A program made the translations under genes and the position numbers. DNA of 41,906 bases from positions 1-41,906 of the IMG/VR virus record IMGVR_UViG_3300032249_001318; one strand, 5' to 3'. Shown here piece after piece: positions 22,368-30,792 of this stretch. Each line of letters begins with the position of its first letter. Positions within the stretch are counted from its first letter, which is position 1. The stretch comes from a virus. Below the pieces are notes generated by a model, which worked only from the letters and a program-made list of their open reading frames with translations, ran no database searches and had not been told where the DNA came from.

Positions 22368-23042
22368 CTAGGCGACAATACACCACCCCGTGTTTGGTCC
22401 ATCAACCATCCAACGGGGTTCAAAATTTTTGTAGCTGTAGTGTTTCTTGGCACCATCAGCACTGGGATAGGTGCCCGTAAGTAGGTCACAGTCCCCCCAA
22501 GGGTCATTCACCCAGTAGCCGGTTTCGTCATAGCCGATGATACAAAGCCAGTGACCGCCACCAGTAGGTTTGCTTGGTGTGCCATGGTGCAGGAATCCTG
22601 CTGGCACTGGTTTACCTGCGTTAATTTGGTGTTTAATAAGTTCACGATTACCTCTTGTTGTAAAAACAGCAGGCAAACCAAAATGCTTTAGGGTTGCAAC
22701 CTGAGTAGCGCCTTCAGTTGTATCACCAAAAGTAAAGACTACTTTAATGTAATCATCATCGGTTTTAATGCTGCCAGACTTAAGGTACTTTAGAAGCATT
22801 GCACAGCTAGAGCTAAAGCAAGTCCTGTTAGCGTCACGGTAATTATCCCGCTGGCTCATATATTCAACACCCAACCAACTACTGTTATGTTTTACAGCAA
22901 GCTGAGCATTTCTAAATCGTTTCAAAAATTCAGCTTGTTGCTCTTTAGATAAAATTCCCCAAGCATAAGCCCAAGCTTTATCTTGGTGCTCCAGGGGGCT
23001 GTCTTTATCTGTTGCCCAGGCAGCGTCAAGGAATGAGGTCAT
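22368..23042 (-). CDS. C39-like peptidase, putative endolysin or tail lysin
   Basis: A 224-aa papain-fold peptidase of the C39-like family. EYMSQRDNYRDANRTCFSSS provides the catalytic Cys (C75, in NRTCFSSSCAM), GGHWLCIIGYDE the His (about residue 159), and YWVNDPWGD the Asp (about 174). A helical N-terminal segment of about 55 residues precedes it, with no export signal. In phages these act on peptidoglycan cross-bridges at lysis or during entry. It faces the 55-aa small gene and lies downstream of the tail fibre cluster. Which enzyme is the main lysin is unclear, as a GH24 enzyme is also present. Confidence 0.7.
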   Translation of the reverse strand: MTSFLDAAWATDKDSPLEHQDKAWAYAWGILSKEQQAEFLKRFRNAQLAVKHNSSWLGVEYMSQRDNYRDANRTCFSSSCAMLLKYLKSGSIKTDDDYIKVVFTFGDTTEGATQVATLKHFGLPAVFTTRGNRELIKHQINAGKPVPAGFLHHGTPSKPTGGGHWLCIIGYDETGYWVNDPWGDCDLLTGTYPSADGAKKHYSYKNFEPRWMVDGPNTGWCIVA

Positions 23043-23149
23043 TGTGGCGTGGTGGTAATATTAACCATTTTAATTGCTCAAAAACGAATCTGACTGATAA
23101 AAAATATGTCTGCCAGACTTGTATTGCACAAAAACAGTAGTGGCGTTGG

Positions 23150-23626
23150 TTAAGAGGCTTGACTGGTTTCCATGTAGGCCACAATGGCTTTAAGTTCAGC
23201 AAGCGTAGCATTATTCTTAATCATATTGGCCCGCATAGAAATCACGGCAATGTTGTTTGGTATATAACCTTTACCGTTGTCAATGCGATCCAGGCTGGGC
23301 GAGTTTTCCACTTGATCACGATTGGAGCGGCCAGCGCCAATACGAGCAAACAGCGGAATGCCCAAAACCGGGCAAGTTTCGGGAATTACAATGTCGTCAA
23401 CAGTGATGGTGCATTCCAATCCGCCCATGCGAGCACGGTTGCGAGCTGCGTAAACCATCTTCCGACGTGGATCTAGCTTTATGTACTTCTGCATTTCGCA
23501 CTGGCGACAGCGTGAGATGCGAGAAACGCCAAGGATGTCTTTACTCGCTCGCTTGACCTTGTAGAAGTCAGTCTGCGGCCTATGTTCTTTGCAGATGTTG
23601 CATTGACGAAGTGCGGGGCAAGTCAT
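23150..23626 (-). CDS. HNH endonuclease
   Basis: A 158-aa free-standing nuclease. Zinc site CNICKEHRPQTDF and CRQCEMQK; then TCPVLGIPLF with a histidine-poor core, and NSPSLDRIDNGKGYIPNNIA ending VISMRANMIKNNATLAELK. CPVLGIPL followed by PSLDRIDNxKGYxxxN is the signature of a group of phage HNH nucleases. The start is the ATG overlapping the tail-fibre stop codon (TAATG), so it is translated by reinitiation after the fibre. Most likely a mobile homing gene. Confidence 0.82.
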   Translation of the reverse strand: MTCPALRQCNICKEHRPQTDFYKVKRASKDILGVSRISRCRQCEMQKYIKLDPRRKMVYAARNRARMGGLECTITVDDIVIPETCPVLGIPLFARIGAGRSNRDQVENSPSLDRIDNGKGYIPNNIAVISMRANMIKNNATLAELKAIVAYMETSQAS

Positions 23627-24945
23627 TACCATGTGCTGATCGCTGTGCGCTTCCATGTGTTCGTGGCAGTGCAAACGTAGATGTAATTGGCATCCCAGCA
23701 AATTTCTCCGGCAGTGCCTGTGGCGGTTGCGGATGCTGGTGTTTTTGCCGTGCCAATTCTAACGCGATCACCAAACACTTGAAGCAGTGCGCCGCCGCTA
23801 TCTAGACTACCGCCAACTAAGAGCCTGCCGCTGCTGTCGATGCGGGCTTTTTCACCAGCATTTGATCCAAATATCAATGCGCTTGAAGTTCCGGCTTGAA
23901 CAATAACTTGCCCTGTACCTGCCAAGCCGTCATAAGCGAGCGAAGTACTAACCGCGAGGTTATTGCTGTTTACTCTTAAAGCAGACGTTAAAGACGTATT
24001 GCTTGTGGATAAAATATCAACAACTGTACCAGCGGCAGGAGTCATGCCAATCCCCAACCTCCCACTAGCATCCAACGTCATTGCCTGCGTGAAGCTGATG
24101 GTATTGCCTGCGGTGCCGGAGGGGGCGGTGGTCCAAATGTGTTGCCCCGCATAAGAATAATAATATCCCGCCGCTGCGGAAGTTGCATACTTCCACCCCG
24201 AAGAGTAATAAGCGTTATTTCCAATATACAAAGCGGTTGAATTGCCTCCAATAAAATTACCCTTTCCGGCAATTTCAAGAGCTGAGCCAAACGATGCCCA
24301 AGCACTCGGCATCACCCCAATCCCAACGTTGCCGCTGCTGTCGATGCGCATGCGTTCGGTAGCGCCAGCTCCCCAAATATGTGGATAAGACGCATTTTGC
24401 GTGTAATAATACGCCCCAGTGGTGTCAGCCGTTAGTCTAAATATACTGGTCCCATTATTGGATAAGTCAAGAATTCCTCCGGATGATCCGTTTATCCTTA
24501 AATTGGGATAGCCTACATAGTTTGCAGCGGTACCATTAATTCCAACATTTCCACTGCCATCCACAAACACCCTGCCCGTACCACCAGTGCTAATACCAAC
24601 CTGGTCAGCACCAGGGGAATAAATGCCGGTGTTGGCATCACCGCTAAATGCAATACTTGGTGCAGCAGCAGAGCCTAAGCCAAAAACACCAGAGGTTACG
24701 GTAGTAGTTACACCAGTGAGTGAAGTAAAAGAACCAGACGTAAATGTTGCAGTAGTTCCTGCAGTTGTGGTACCGGTAAGAGTTGTGAAGGTTGCAGTAG
24801 GAGCAGTTACGCTACCACCGGAGATTGTACCAGTAACAGTAAGTGCACCTGATGTGGAATAAAATAAACCTGAAACAGTAATTAATTTGTCAACACCACC
24901 ATTATCAAAGGTGATGTTATCGCATTTTAAAGTGCCGTAAGCCAT
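23626..24945 (-). CDS. Tail-fibre-like protein, 439 aa
   Basis: A low-complexity, Gly/Ser/Thr-rich protein. Residues 20-115 are a repeated V-T-G-T/S pattern (VTGTISGGSVTAPTATFTTL), then GDANTGIYSPGADQVGISTG, followed by a repeated GSGNVGI and IDSSGNVGIGV pattern. The C-terminus (AGEICWDANYIYVCTATNTW) is a typical globular fibre tip. A beta-helical or triple-stranded shaft is likely, with the tip binding the host. No Cys apart from the tip. The gene's start codons are duplicated upstream of the HNH gene at 24975. Confidence 0.75.
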   Translation of the reverse strand: MAYGTLKCDNITFDNGGVDKLITVSGLFYSTSGALTVTGTISGGSVTAPTATFTTLTGTTTAGTTATFTSGSFTSLTGVTTTVTSGVFGLGSAAAPSIAFSGDANTGIYSPGADQVGISTGGTGRVFVDGSGNVGINGTAANYVGYPNLRINGSSGGILDLSNNGTSIFRLTADTTGAYYYTQNASYPHIWGAGATERMRIDSSGNVGIGVMPSAWASFGSALEIAGKGNFIGGNSTALYIGNNAYYSSGWKYATSAAAGYYYSYAGQHIWTTAPSGTAGNTISFTQAMTLDASGRLGIGMTPAAGTVVDILSTSNTSLTSALRVNSNNLAVSTSLAYDGLAGTGQVIVQAGTSSALIFGSNAGEKARIDSSGRLLVGGSLDSGGALLQVFGDRVRIGTAKTPASATATGTAGEICWDANYIYVCTATNTWKRTAISTW

Positions 24946-24975
24946 TACCTTGTTGCTTTTTATTAATTCTATCCT
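24927..24975 (-). repeat. Fibre leader duplication, copy B (at the active fibre start)
   Basis: Start region of the fibre gene: reading the minus strand, AGGATAGAATTAATAAAAAG then GGTAATGGCTTACGGCACTTTAA. It resembles copy A at 25531-25589. This copy lies just downstream of the HNH stop codon (24975) and provides the start codon in use. Confidence 0.7.
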
Positions 24976-25505
24976 TAAAAATTTAAATGTATGAAAGCAG
25001 GGTCTAAGTGTTCCAAGGCTTTTTGATCTGCGTAAATTGCTGCTTCTTTAGCATCTGCAAAATAACCAAAGTACATGCTTTTGCCATTGACTTTGAACAT
25101 AACTCTCCAGGGTTTTGTTGGATTGTTTTTAGTAAATACAACTCTTCTGTACCCGGATGTTGCAATTTTTCTGGTTCTATTGTATTGGTTTTGACTTCTT
25201 GTAACTAGTCGTAATTCCGTTCTGTTGTCGCTTTTGTTTATTGTAGCGTGATCAATAAACTCATGAGGTTCAACCAGTCGATTATTTAATAAAGACCAAC
25301 GTATCCTGTGACACTGATATAATTTTTGCTTGTATTTAACTCTCCAGTATCCTTCATTTGAGCTGTAACCTGCAGGAGTTCCCGCTTTTTGTCCTCCTTG
25401 TTTGGCCGGATTAATTTTCCAAATCAAACCACAAGGATGGTCTTCTGTTAAAGAAAAAACTGTTTGCAGCTCATGCAAAGGCGGAAGGGGATTGGCAGAG
25501 CGCAT
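24975..25505 (-). CDS. HNH homing endonuclease with AP2-like C-terminus (in fibre leader)
   Basis: A 176-aa HNH nuclease: LPPLHELQTVFSLTEDHPCG, LIWKINPAKQGGQKAGTPAG, then CHRIRWSLLNNRLVEPHEF, IDHATINKSDNRTELRLVTR. The HNH residues are H (HRIRW), D-H (FIDHA) and N (DNRTELR). The C-terminus (KPWRVMFKVNGKSMYFGYFA) is AP2-like. It lies inside a duplicated tail-fibre leader, flanked by copies A and B, which is consistent with homing into the fibre's start. A/T-rich. Confidence 0.9.
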   Translation of the reverse strand: MRSANPLPPLHELQTVFSLTEDHPCGLIWKINPAKQGGQKAGTPAGYSSNEGYWRVKYKQKLYQCHRIRWSLLNNRLVEPHEFIDHATINKSDNRTELRLVTRSQNQYNRTRKIATSGYRRVVFTKNNPTKPWRVMFKVNGKSMYFGYFADAKEAAIYADQKALEHLDPAFIHLNF

Positions 25506-25530
25506 AAAAATTTTTTAATACCCTAGCACA

Positions 25531-25589
25531 CTTAAGTGCCGTACGCCATGAAAATACCGCTTGTAAACTACTTTTTCTTTATTCTACCT
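25531..25589 (-). repeat. Fibre leader duplication, copy A (5' remnant)
   Basis: On the minus strand: AGGTAGAATAAAGAAAAAG, spacer, then ATGGCGTACGGCACTTAAG. It matches copy B (AGGATAGAATTAATAAAAAG and ATGGCTTACGGCACTTTAA). Here, however, the reading frame is MAYGT followed at once by a stop (TAA). The leader and first codons are thus present on both sides of the HNH gene. Confidence 0.7.
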
Positions 25590-25604
25590 CAAAACTTATT
25601 CCAA

Positions 25605-27674
25605 TTACGGCAGAATAATCAACGGTCCTCTAATTATGAACCCACTGGTGCCACCAGAAACCACACCAGAACAAACAAGAGCAGGGCCTGCACCAGAAGG
25701 AGCCGTAATTGCAATTGTTAATCCAGTAATATTTGTAAATACGCCTGTTGCTCCAGTGACCGTAACACCTGTAACTGTACCAAAACCAGCTCTTACACCA
25801 GTAACATCCGTAAATTGACCCGCTTGTCCGGTAACGGTAACACCTGAAACTACAGTCGTAAATACACCAGAAGCACCGTTAAACGTAACAAAATTTGCGG
25901 TGGTTCCAGTTGTTGTAATACCTGTTAAAGAAGTATAGTTACCAGTGGTTGCAACAACTGTGGTGCCAGTGATTGTGGCTCCTGAAATACGCGTGGTAAA
26001 TACGCCTGATGCAAAATTGGCAGTAGTGCCCGTAACGGTTGTCCCTGTAACACTAGTAAATCCTGCTGCATCGCCAGTAATAGCAGCGCCTGAAATACGT
26101 GTAGTAAATACACCAGATACAAAATTAGCAGTAGTACCAGTAACGGTTGTTCCCGTAACAGCAGTGAAGCCTGCAGTATCACCAGTAATAGAAGTAAATT
26201 GACCTGATGTACCAGTAACGGTTACACCGCTGATTGTTCCTGTAACACTTACGCCAGAACTAAAAAATCCCGAGCCGCTAACACTAAGATTGCCGGCAAC
26301 TGCAACGCCAGTAAACGTAATAGTAGAGAAAATACCAGTGGTAGCTGCAACAGTTGTCCCAGAAATTGTGCCACTTGCCGTAAGGGCTGAAATAGTGACA
26401 AGACCAGTTGAGTCAATTCGCAAACGCTCGGTTGATCCAGCACCAATCAATACGGTACCAGTTAATGTTGTTGTAGATCCTCCGTAAGATTGAAGGTTAC
26501 CAATAATTGTATTGTTATCACCAGCAGTAATGGCTGAGCCAGCTTGGTTACCAATTCCAATATTATTAGATCCAGTGCCACGCTCAAACGCAGATGTTCC
26601 AATAAGTGTATTACCACTACCGGACACAATAACACTACCCGCAAGAAGACCTACCCCTACATTATTTGAGCTGCCTACAACAGAACTTAATGCATTAGGT
26701 CCCAGTGCTGTGTTAAACGCGCCTGACGTTAAATTTCTTAGTGCTTGATAACCAATTGCTGTATTGTATTGCGAAAAAGATGTTGCGTTTTGTAATGCTT
26801 CCCCGCCAACGACAAGGCTATGGAAGTCTCCACCAGAATCCCTTCCAATTGTGTGTGTATTTACGGTAATGTTTCCACTAAACGTAACGCCTGTTCCAAA
26901 TTGAGCAGTAGTTCCGGTTAAGGTAGTAAATACACCAGACGTAAAGCTAGCAGTAGTTCCGGTTACGGTTACACCTGTAATTGAGGTAAAACCGGCAGTA
27001 TTACCAGTAACAGAAGTACCTGAGATACTTGTAGTAAATACGCCTGACGCAAAATTAACTGTGGTTCCCGTTACGGTGACTCCAGTTACAGAAGTAAATC
27101 CTGCGGCTGTACCAGTAATAGCAGTAAAGGTGGCTGCATCACCTGTGATTGATGCAACGTTTACTGTTGTACCAGTAATGGTTTGACCTGTTAACGAAGT
27201 AAAGGCACCTGATGCGCCAGTAATTGTTACGCCACTAATCTTAGCAAGGAAATTGCCGGAACTTACATTGACAGTGCCACCGGTAATTGTTGTAAAATTA
27301 CCCAAGACACCATTGACATTAGTACCTTGAATATTGGAACCCGTAATAGTAACACCGCTAATTGTGCCGCTGACAGTTGCACCGCTTTGCGCAACGAGAG
27401 AACCAACGGTAACAGCGCCTGTAAACGTAGCTGTAGTAAAGCTTGTGCTGCCAGAGACCGTGAGGTTTCCTTGGACAACAACAGCACCACTAATAGTACC
27501 GCCTGTGCGCGGTAAGTAGTAAACATTAAGATATTCTTTTGTTCCAGATACAGTAAGCTTTCTGTTTTTAAGGGTAGGATCAACTTCAAAGACGTGAACA
27601 ACCGTAAGCAGGTCCTGATCCGCTAGGTCAAGACCTGCAAGCTCCTGAAGTTCGGATATGCGTCTGTTAGCCAC
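25605..27674 (-). CDS. Long tail-fibre protein with repeated VTGT motifs and YadA-like block
   Basis: A 689-aa GTG-start protein. The N-terminal 60 residues (MANRRISELQELAGLDL) are a probable tail-attachment domain. The shaft is a repeat of about 10-15 residues built on VTGTTxxFxSGVFTT and ITGxxAGFTSVTG. In the middle (about residues 320-400) NTAIGYQALRNLTSGAFNTA, SNNVGVGLLAGSV and SNNIGIGNQAGSAITAGDNN resemble the head repeats of trimeric autotransporter adhesins. The C-terminus is a short beta segment (IIRGPLIILP). A trimeric fibre is likely. The repeats in the coding DNA explain many opposite-strand shadow frames. Confidence 0.75.
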   Translation of the reverse strand: MANRRISELQELAGLDLADQDLLTVVHVFEVDPTLKNRKLTVSGTKEYLNVYYLPRTGGTISGAVVVQGNLTVSGSTSFTTATFTGAVTVGSLVAQSGATVSGTISGVTITGSNIQGTNVNGVLGNFTTITGGTVNVSSGNFLAKISGVTITGASGAFTSLTGQTITGTTVNVASITGDAATFTAITGTAAGFTSVTGVTVTGTTVNFASGVFTTSISGTSVTGNTAGFTSITGVTVTGTTASFTSGVFTTLTGTTAQFGTGVTFSGNITVNTHTIGRDSGGDFHSLVVGGEALQNATSFSQYNTAIGYQALRNLTSGAFNTALGPNALSSVVGSSNNVGVGLLAGSVIVSGSGNTLIGTSAFERGTGSNNIGIGNQAGSAITAGDNNTIIGNLQSYGGSTTTLTGTVLIGAGSTERLRIDSTGLVTISALTASGTISGTTVAATTGIFSTITFTGVAVAGNLSVSGSGFFSSGVSVTGTISGVTVTGTSGQFTSITGDTAGFTAVTGTTVTGTTANFVSGVFTTRISGAAITGDAAGFTSVTGTTVTGTTANFASGVFTTRISGATITGTTVVATTGNYTSLTGITTTGTTANFVTFNGASGVFTTVVSGVTVTGQAGQFTDVTGVRAGFGTVTGVTVTGATGVFTNITGLTIAITAPSGAGPALVCSGVVSGGTSGFIIRGPLIILP

Positions 27675-27726
27675 TTATGAGTAACGTAAACCTATTACGT
27701 TCATTATAATTGGTTGTGTCCCAGGG

Positions 27727-28071
27727 TCACTTAACACGTACTTCAATTTGCGGCAGATACTTGGAGGTAAAATTCCAGGCTCCTTGAATGCCGCCAACAA
27801 TGACGCAAGAAAGAACTACCATTACCAGGATTTCTGCAACGGTCATGTTGCGACGGACGTAAACAATCTTGGGTTCAGGAGCTTCGGGCATGTAAACGTA
27901 GCCACCAGGGAGCGTGACGGGTGCCTGAGGAGATTGTGGTGGAGGCGTTTGTTGTTGCATAGTCATGCGAATTGCCTGTTCTCTCGCACGTGCCTTCATT
28001 TCCGCTAGCTGCTCAGGAGAAATTCCTTGCAGTTGCTGGGGAACTTGACTGGCGGGAATCTGTTCTTCCAT
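27727..28071 (-). CDS. Phage membrane protein with proline-rich linker, 114 aa
   Basis: MEEQIPASQVPQQLQGI, EQLAEMKARAREQAIRMTMQ, then a TPPPQSPQAPVTLPGG linker and a predicted membrane span (VAEILVMVVLSCVIVGGIQG, residues about 77-97) with a basic C-terminal tail (PQIEVRVK). A coiled-coil-like start and one span suggest a peripheral tail or membrane protein found in several cyanophages. No function is known. Divergent from the HTH gene at 28128 with a 56-base gap. Confidence 0.55.
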   Translation of the reverse strand: MEEQIPASQVPQQLQGISPEQLAEMKARAREQAIRMTMQQQTPPPQSPQAPVTLPGGYVYMPEAPEPKIVYVRRNMTVAEILVMVVLSCVIVGGIQGAWNFTSKYLPQIEVRVK

Positions 28072-28127
28072 GGACCTAGCAAAATCTTTGCTTACACACT
28101 AGCATTAAACAAGTGAAAAGTGTTGCT

Positions 28128-28547
28128 ATGACCCATGGGATCAGAAAAGGTTTAGAAGATATTGCCCATGAGTTAAAAGGGATTAAAAACATTCTCTCTT
28201 CCATGTGGCACAGCAAGTATCAAACCGAAGAAACAAGCAGGTTGCACCCAGAGGCATTCACTGATGAGTACATTTCTACAGAAGAGTGTGCACGCAGGCT
28301 AAGCGTATCAGATCAAACAATTAGGAATTGGATTTTTGCTGGCAAACAAACCAAAGGCAAGGGATGGGTCGAAGGAATTCATTATGTCAATATTGCAATT
28401 GACAACAATAAACGAGCAGTGATCCGTGTTCCATGGACACAGCTAGTGCAATCATTTGCTAAAACTAAAGAAATAGATATTACTGACGTAAGAAATCCCC
28501 GGATGTATCAATCAACAAGAGTAGAGGAACCTCAGCGTGACAAATAG
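28128..28547 (+). CDS. Excisionase-like HTH protein
   Basis: A 139-aa protein. Start at the ATG at 28128 (GTG at 28113 is an alternative). The N-terminal helix (GIRKGLEDIAHELKGIKNIL) is followed by a MerR/excisionase-like helix-turn-helix: YISTEECARRLSVSDQTIRN then WIFAGKQ. The C-terminal half has VIRVPWTQLVQSF. This may be a transcriptional or recombination regulator; no integrase lies nearby, so an excisionase role is not supported. Probably a regulator of the following genes. Confidence 0.6.
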   Translation: MTHGIRKGLEDIAHELKGIKNILSSMWHSKYQTEETSRLHPEAFTDEYISTEECARRLSVSDQTIRNWIFAGKQTKGKGWVEGIHYVNIAIDNNKRAVIRVPWTQLVQSFAKTKEIDITDVRNPRMYQSTRVEEPQRDK

Positions 28548-29028
28548 ATTTCAAAGCATAGAGATACACAAGATCACTGTTGAGAACTATTCTCAATTAC
28601 TGCCTGAATCTTTGGCGTTGCAACTAGAAGATTTTATGCCGCCCTTCGGCTCATTTGATGACGGGTGCATCCAGCGATACCTGGAAAATATTAAGAAATT
28701 TGAAGAGGAGGATATTAACTCGGGCATGACCCTTGCCAATAGATTGCGTTTAGCATTTAAAGATTTAGTCCCAGATACGATCTGTGGTAAATTTCCGCAG
28801 GCAGAACTCCCGTTAAAAAGGCGTTTGCGTTGCGTAGCCGAATACTTGATTCGTGCCGGGGAATTTGATAAGATGAAAGACGAGACTGGCAAGTTGGTCA
28901 AAAAACGAGGAGTTCTTGGAAAACTTGTCGTTGTGTACCAGCCCCTTCCTAAACTGACTGAAGCACTCCTTAAGCAAGGACTTATACCCAATGAGCCGCC
29001 GAGAGAAGTTGATAGCCCAGGCTCTTGA
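28537..29028 (+). CDS. Hypothetical 163-aa protein
   Basis: GTG start, with GAGG about 10 bases before it and an 11-base overlap with the HTH gene, giving a compact operon. The protein is helical with many Leu/Lys (LALQLEDFMPPFGSFDDGC, YLENIKKFEEEDINSG, ELPLKRRLRCVAEYLIRA). No domain recognised. Confidence 0.5.
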   Translation: MTNRFQSIEIHKITVENYSQLLPESLALQLEDFMPPFGSFDDGCIQRYLENIKKFEEEDINSGMTLANRLRLAFKDLVPDTICGKFPQAELPLKRRLRCVAEYLIRAGEFDKMKDETGKLVKKRGVLGKLVVVYQPLPKLTEALLKQGLIPNEPPREVDSPGS

Positions 29029-29377
29029 GGGCAAAGTTGATGAGACCAGTGGAAAGATGCTTGATGCTGTTGTCAAGCTCGTATTGGGTGATCTGGCTAC
29101 GGTCTACAACCGCTTCTGGGAGTCGGAAGGGCCTGGAGTCATGTGTTTCCAGCCGTCCAACCAAGATCGTTCAATGTTCTTTCTTACGCTCAAGGAGTTG
29201 CACGCAGCCGAAGAATTGTGTGAACGAGAGAACAAGGGTGACCTAGCTGAAACATTTAGACGAATCCTTGGTGCCGCACAAAAAATTAACCCAGAAGAAA
29301 AAGCTGGTTACATCATTAACGATGAGGAAGGCATTCGCTATTCGGAAATAGACTATAACCAGCAATCGGAATCCTGA
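28991..29377 (+). CDS. Hypothetical 128-aa protein
   Basis: Overlaps the previous gene by 38 bases in another frame and adjoins the methyltransferase-like gene (ATGG overlap at 29377). Helical: MSRREKLIAQALEGKVDE, MLDAVVKLVLGDLATVYNRF, TLKELHAAEELCERE. No known domain. The same-strand order with the Dam-like and Dcd genes suggests a nucleotide- or DNA-modification operon, but no more than that. Confidence 0.5.
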   Translation: MSRREKLIAQALEGKVDETSGKMLDAVVKLVLGDLATVYNRFWESEGPGVMCFQPSNQDRSMFFLTLKELHAAEELCERENKGDLAETFRRILGAAQKINPEEKAGYIINDEEGIRYSEIDYNQQSES

Positions 29378-29961
29378 TGGGCGCACCGTTTAGAAAAAAA
29401 GTTGAAGACCGTGAGCTGATTACTAACACGGATTTGGCTTGTGCTGTCCACTCCCTTATGGGAAGCATTGACCTAGATCCTGCTAGCTCACGTGTTGCCA
29501 ATGAGTTTGTAGGTGCAGATAAAATTTACACACCACAAGATGACGGATTAAATGTCCAGGAATGGGCAGGAAAAGTTTACTTGTTTCCACCAAGTGGCGC
29601 TTATTTTTTTAGCAAAGAGTTGGATAAGTGGAAGCTGACTAGGGCTTCGTCTCCATCACTGATCTCATCACATTCGGTATGGTTTAAAAAACTTTACAAA
29701 CTTTGGCTTGCTGATGTGGTAACCGAAGCTGTGTACTTTACCAACTGTATGGACATGCTTAGATATGATCAACGCATTTTTGATTTTCCAATTTGTTTTC
29801 TCAAGACGCCTCCCATATTAAAAATGAATTCAAGCGAAGGGGTAGGCAACCACAAAACAGGTACGTGCTTTGTTGTGTACCTACAACCAAAACGCAATTC
29901 CGCTGCTGCTACCGAAAGATTTATAAATATTTACTCGCCAAAGGGCAGGATAGTCTGTTGA
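29377..29961 (+). CDS. Phage Dam-like adenine methyltransferase, altered catalytic motif
   Basis: A 194-aa protein with the overall layout of the phage N6-adenine methyltransferase (Dam) family: SIDLDPASSRVAN (FxDLDPAxS), TPQDDGLNVQEWAGKVYL and FFSKELDKWKL. The catalytic (N/D)PP(Y/F) motif is replaced by FPPSG, so the critical Asn/Asp and Tyr/Phe are missing. The protein may be inactive, or a different enzyme. Later RYDQRIFDFPICFLKTPP and CFVVYLQPKR agree with family C-terminal strands. Confidence 0.65.
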   Translation: MGAPFRKKVEDRELITNTDLACAVHSLMGSIDLDPASSRVANEFVGADKIYTPQDDGLNVQEWAGKVYLFPPSGAYFFSKELDKWKLTRASSPSLISSHSVWFKKLYKLWLADVVTEAVYFTNCMDMLRYDQRIFDFPICFLKTPPILKMNSSEGVGNHKTGTCFVVYLQPKRNSAAATERFINIYSPKGRIVC

Positions 29962-29992
29962 TTTTGTAGACTATTAATGAGTGGAAAAAACA

Positions 29993-30580
29993 ATGAGCAT
30001 TCTTTGCGACCGCGAGATCAGGGAACTGGCAGAACAAGAGGGAATGATTAGCCCGTTTCAGGATCGGTTGGTCAGTGAAGTAGATGGTCGCCGTATTTTA
30101 AGCTATGGCCTTAGCTCGTATGGTTATGATATTCGCCTGTCTCCCAAGCAATGCCTGATCTTTGGTCGCATCCAGGCTGGTGATTGCGATCCCAAAGATT
30201 TCAATCCCGATATCCTTAATAACGCAGAGTTGCTGAAAGATGAAAAGGGCCAATATTTTATTTTGCCTCCTTATGGGTATTGCCTTGGTGTTGCACAAGA
30301 GCGAATTAAACTTCCTCGTGATGTGACTGTAGTTGCTGTGGGTAAATCAACATATGCCCGTTCAGGTATCTTGGTAAATATTACGCCAGCAGAAGCAGGC
30401 TGGCAGGGATATCTTACGTTGGAGATTAGCAACTGCACTGGCTTGTTTAATCGTATTTACGCTGACGAAGGCATTACGCAACTGTTGTTCTATCGTGGCG
30501 AACCCTGCGAGGTATCGTATCAGGATCGAAAAGGTAAGTATCAAGATCAAAAAAAAGAAATTGTATTCTCCAAGCCATGA
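29993..30580 (+). CDS. dcd: dCTP deaminase
   Basis: A 195-aa trimeric dUTPase-fold enzyme converting dCTP to dUTP. The core has GLSSYGYDIRLSPKQCLIFG, ILPPYGYCLGVAQERIKLP, VGKSTYARSGILVN and TPAEAGWQGYLTLEISN (the second carries the catalytic Glu), then ITQLLFYRGEPC. All conserved motifs seen. Start at the ATG at 29993; GTG at 29981 gives four more residues. A hairpin TAGTCT/AGACTA separates it from the Dam-like gene. It would feed dTTP synthesis during phage replication. Confidence 0.9.
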   Translation: MSILCDREIRELAEQEGMISPFQDRLVSEVDGRRILSYGLSSYGYDIRLSPKQCLIFGRIQAGDCDPKDFNPDILNNAELLKDEKGQYFILPPYGYCLGVAQERIKLPRDVTVVAVGKSTYARSGILVNITPAEAGWQGYLTLEISNCTGLFNRIYADEGITQLLFYRGEPCEVSYQDRKGKYQDQKKEIVFSKP

Positions 30581-30792
30581 CAAACACTTCCGCTTTTGAT
30601 CTCAATGAAAGGCTTGAAATCCTTGAGACTATTTACGTAAGCATAATTGACTTAAACAATGAAGAAATATATTCAAAGTTAGCGCGTTATCGATCTAATA
30701 ATGTTCAATGGATTTTAAATAACCTTGATAAAACATTTTGCGAACTTAGGGATGTTCTTGAAATGGAGGAGTTAAATCACCAAGAACGTTAA
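30577..30792 (+). CDS. Hypothetical 71-aa protein
   Basis: Overlaps the dcd stop (ATGA) and so is probably coupled. The protein is helical and acidic (LNERLEILETIYVSIIDLNN, LDKTFCELRDVLEMEEL), A/T-rich. Its stop overlaps the stop of the opposite-strand gene. No domain recognised. Confidence 0.55.
   Translation: MTNTSAFDLNERLEILETIYVSIIDLNNEEIYSKLARYRSNNVQWILNNLDKTFCELRDVLEMEELNHQER

Noticed and set aside
25636-27519. Plus-strand frames of 60-86 aa with many Val and Pro within the fibre gene
   Set aside because: They are reverse-complement shadows of VTGT-type repeats on the minus strand, with no start signals or family.
23626-27674. CRISPR-like or tandem repeat array in the tail-fibre genes
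   Set aside because: The repeats are in-frame Gly/Thr/Val coding repeats without fixed spacers, explained by fibre structure.
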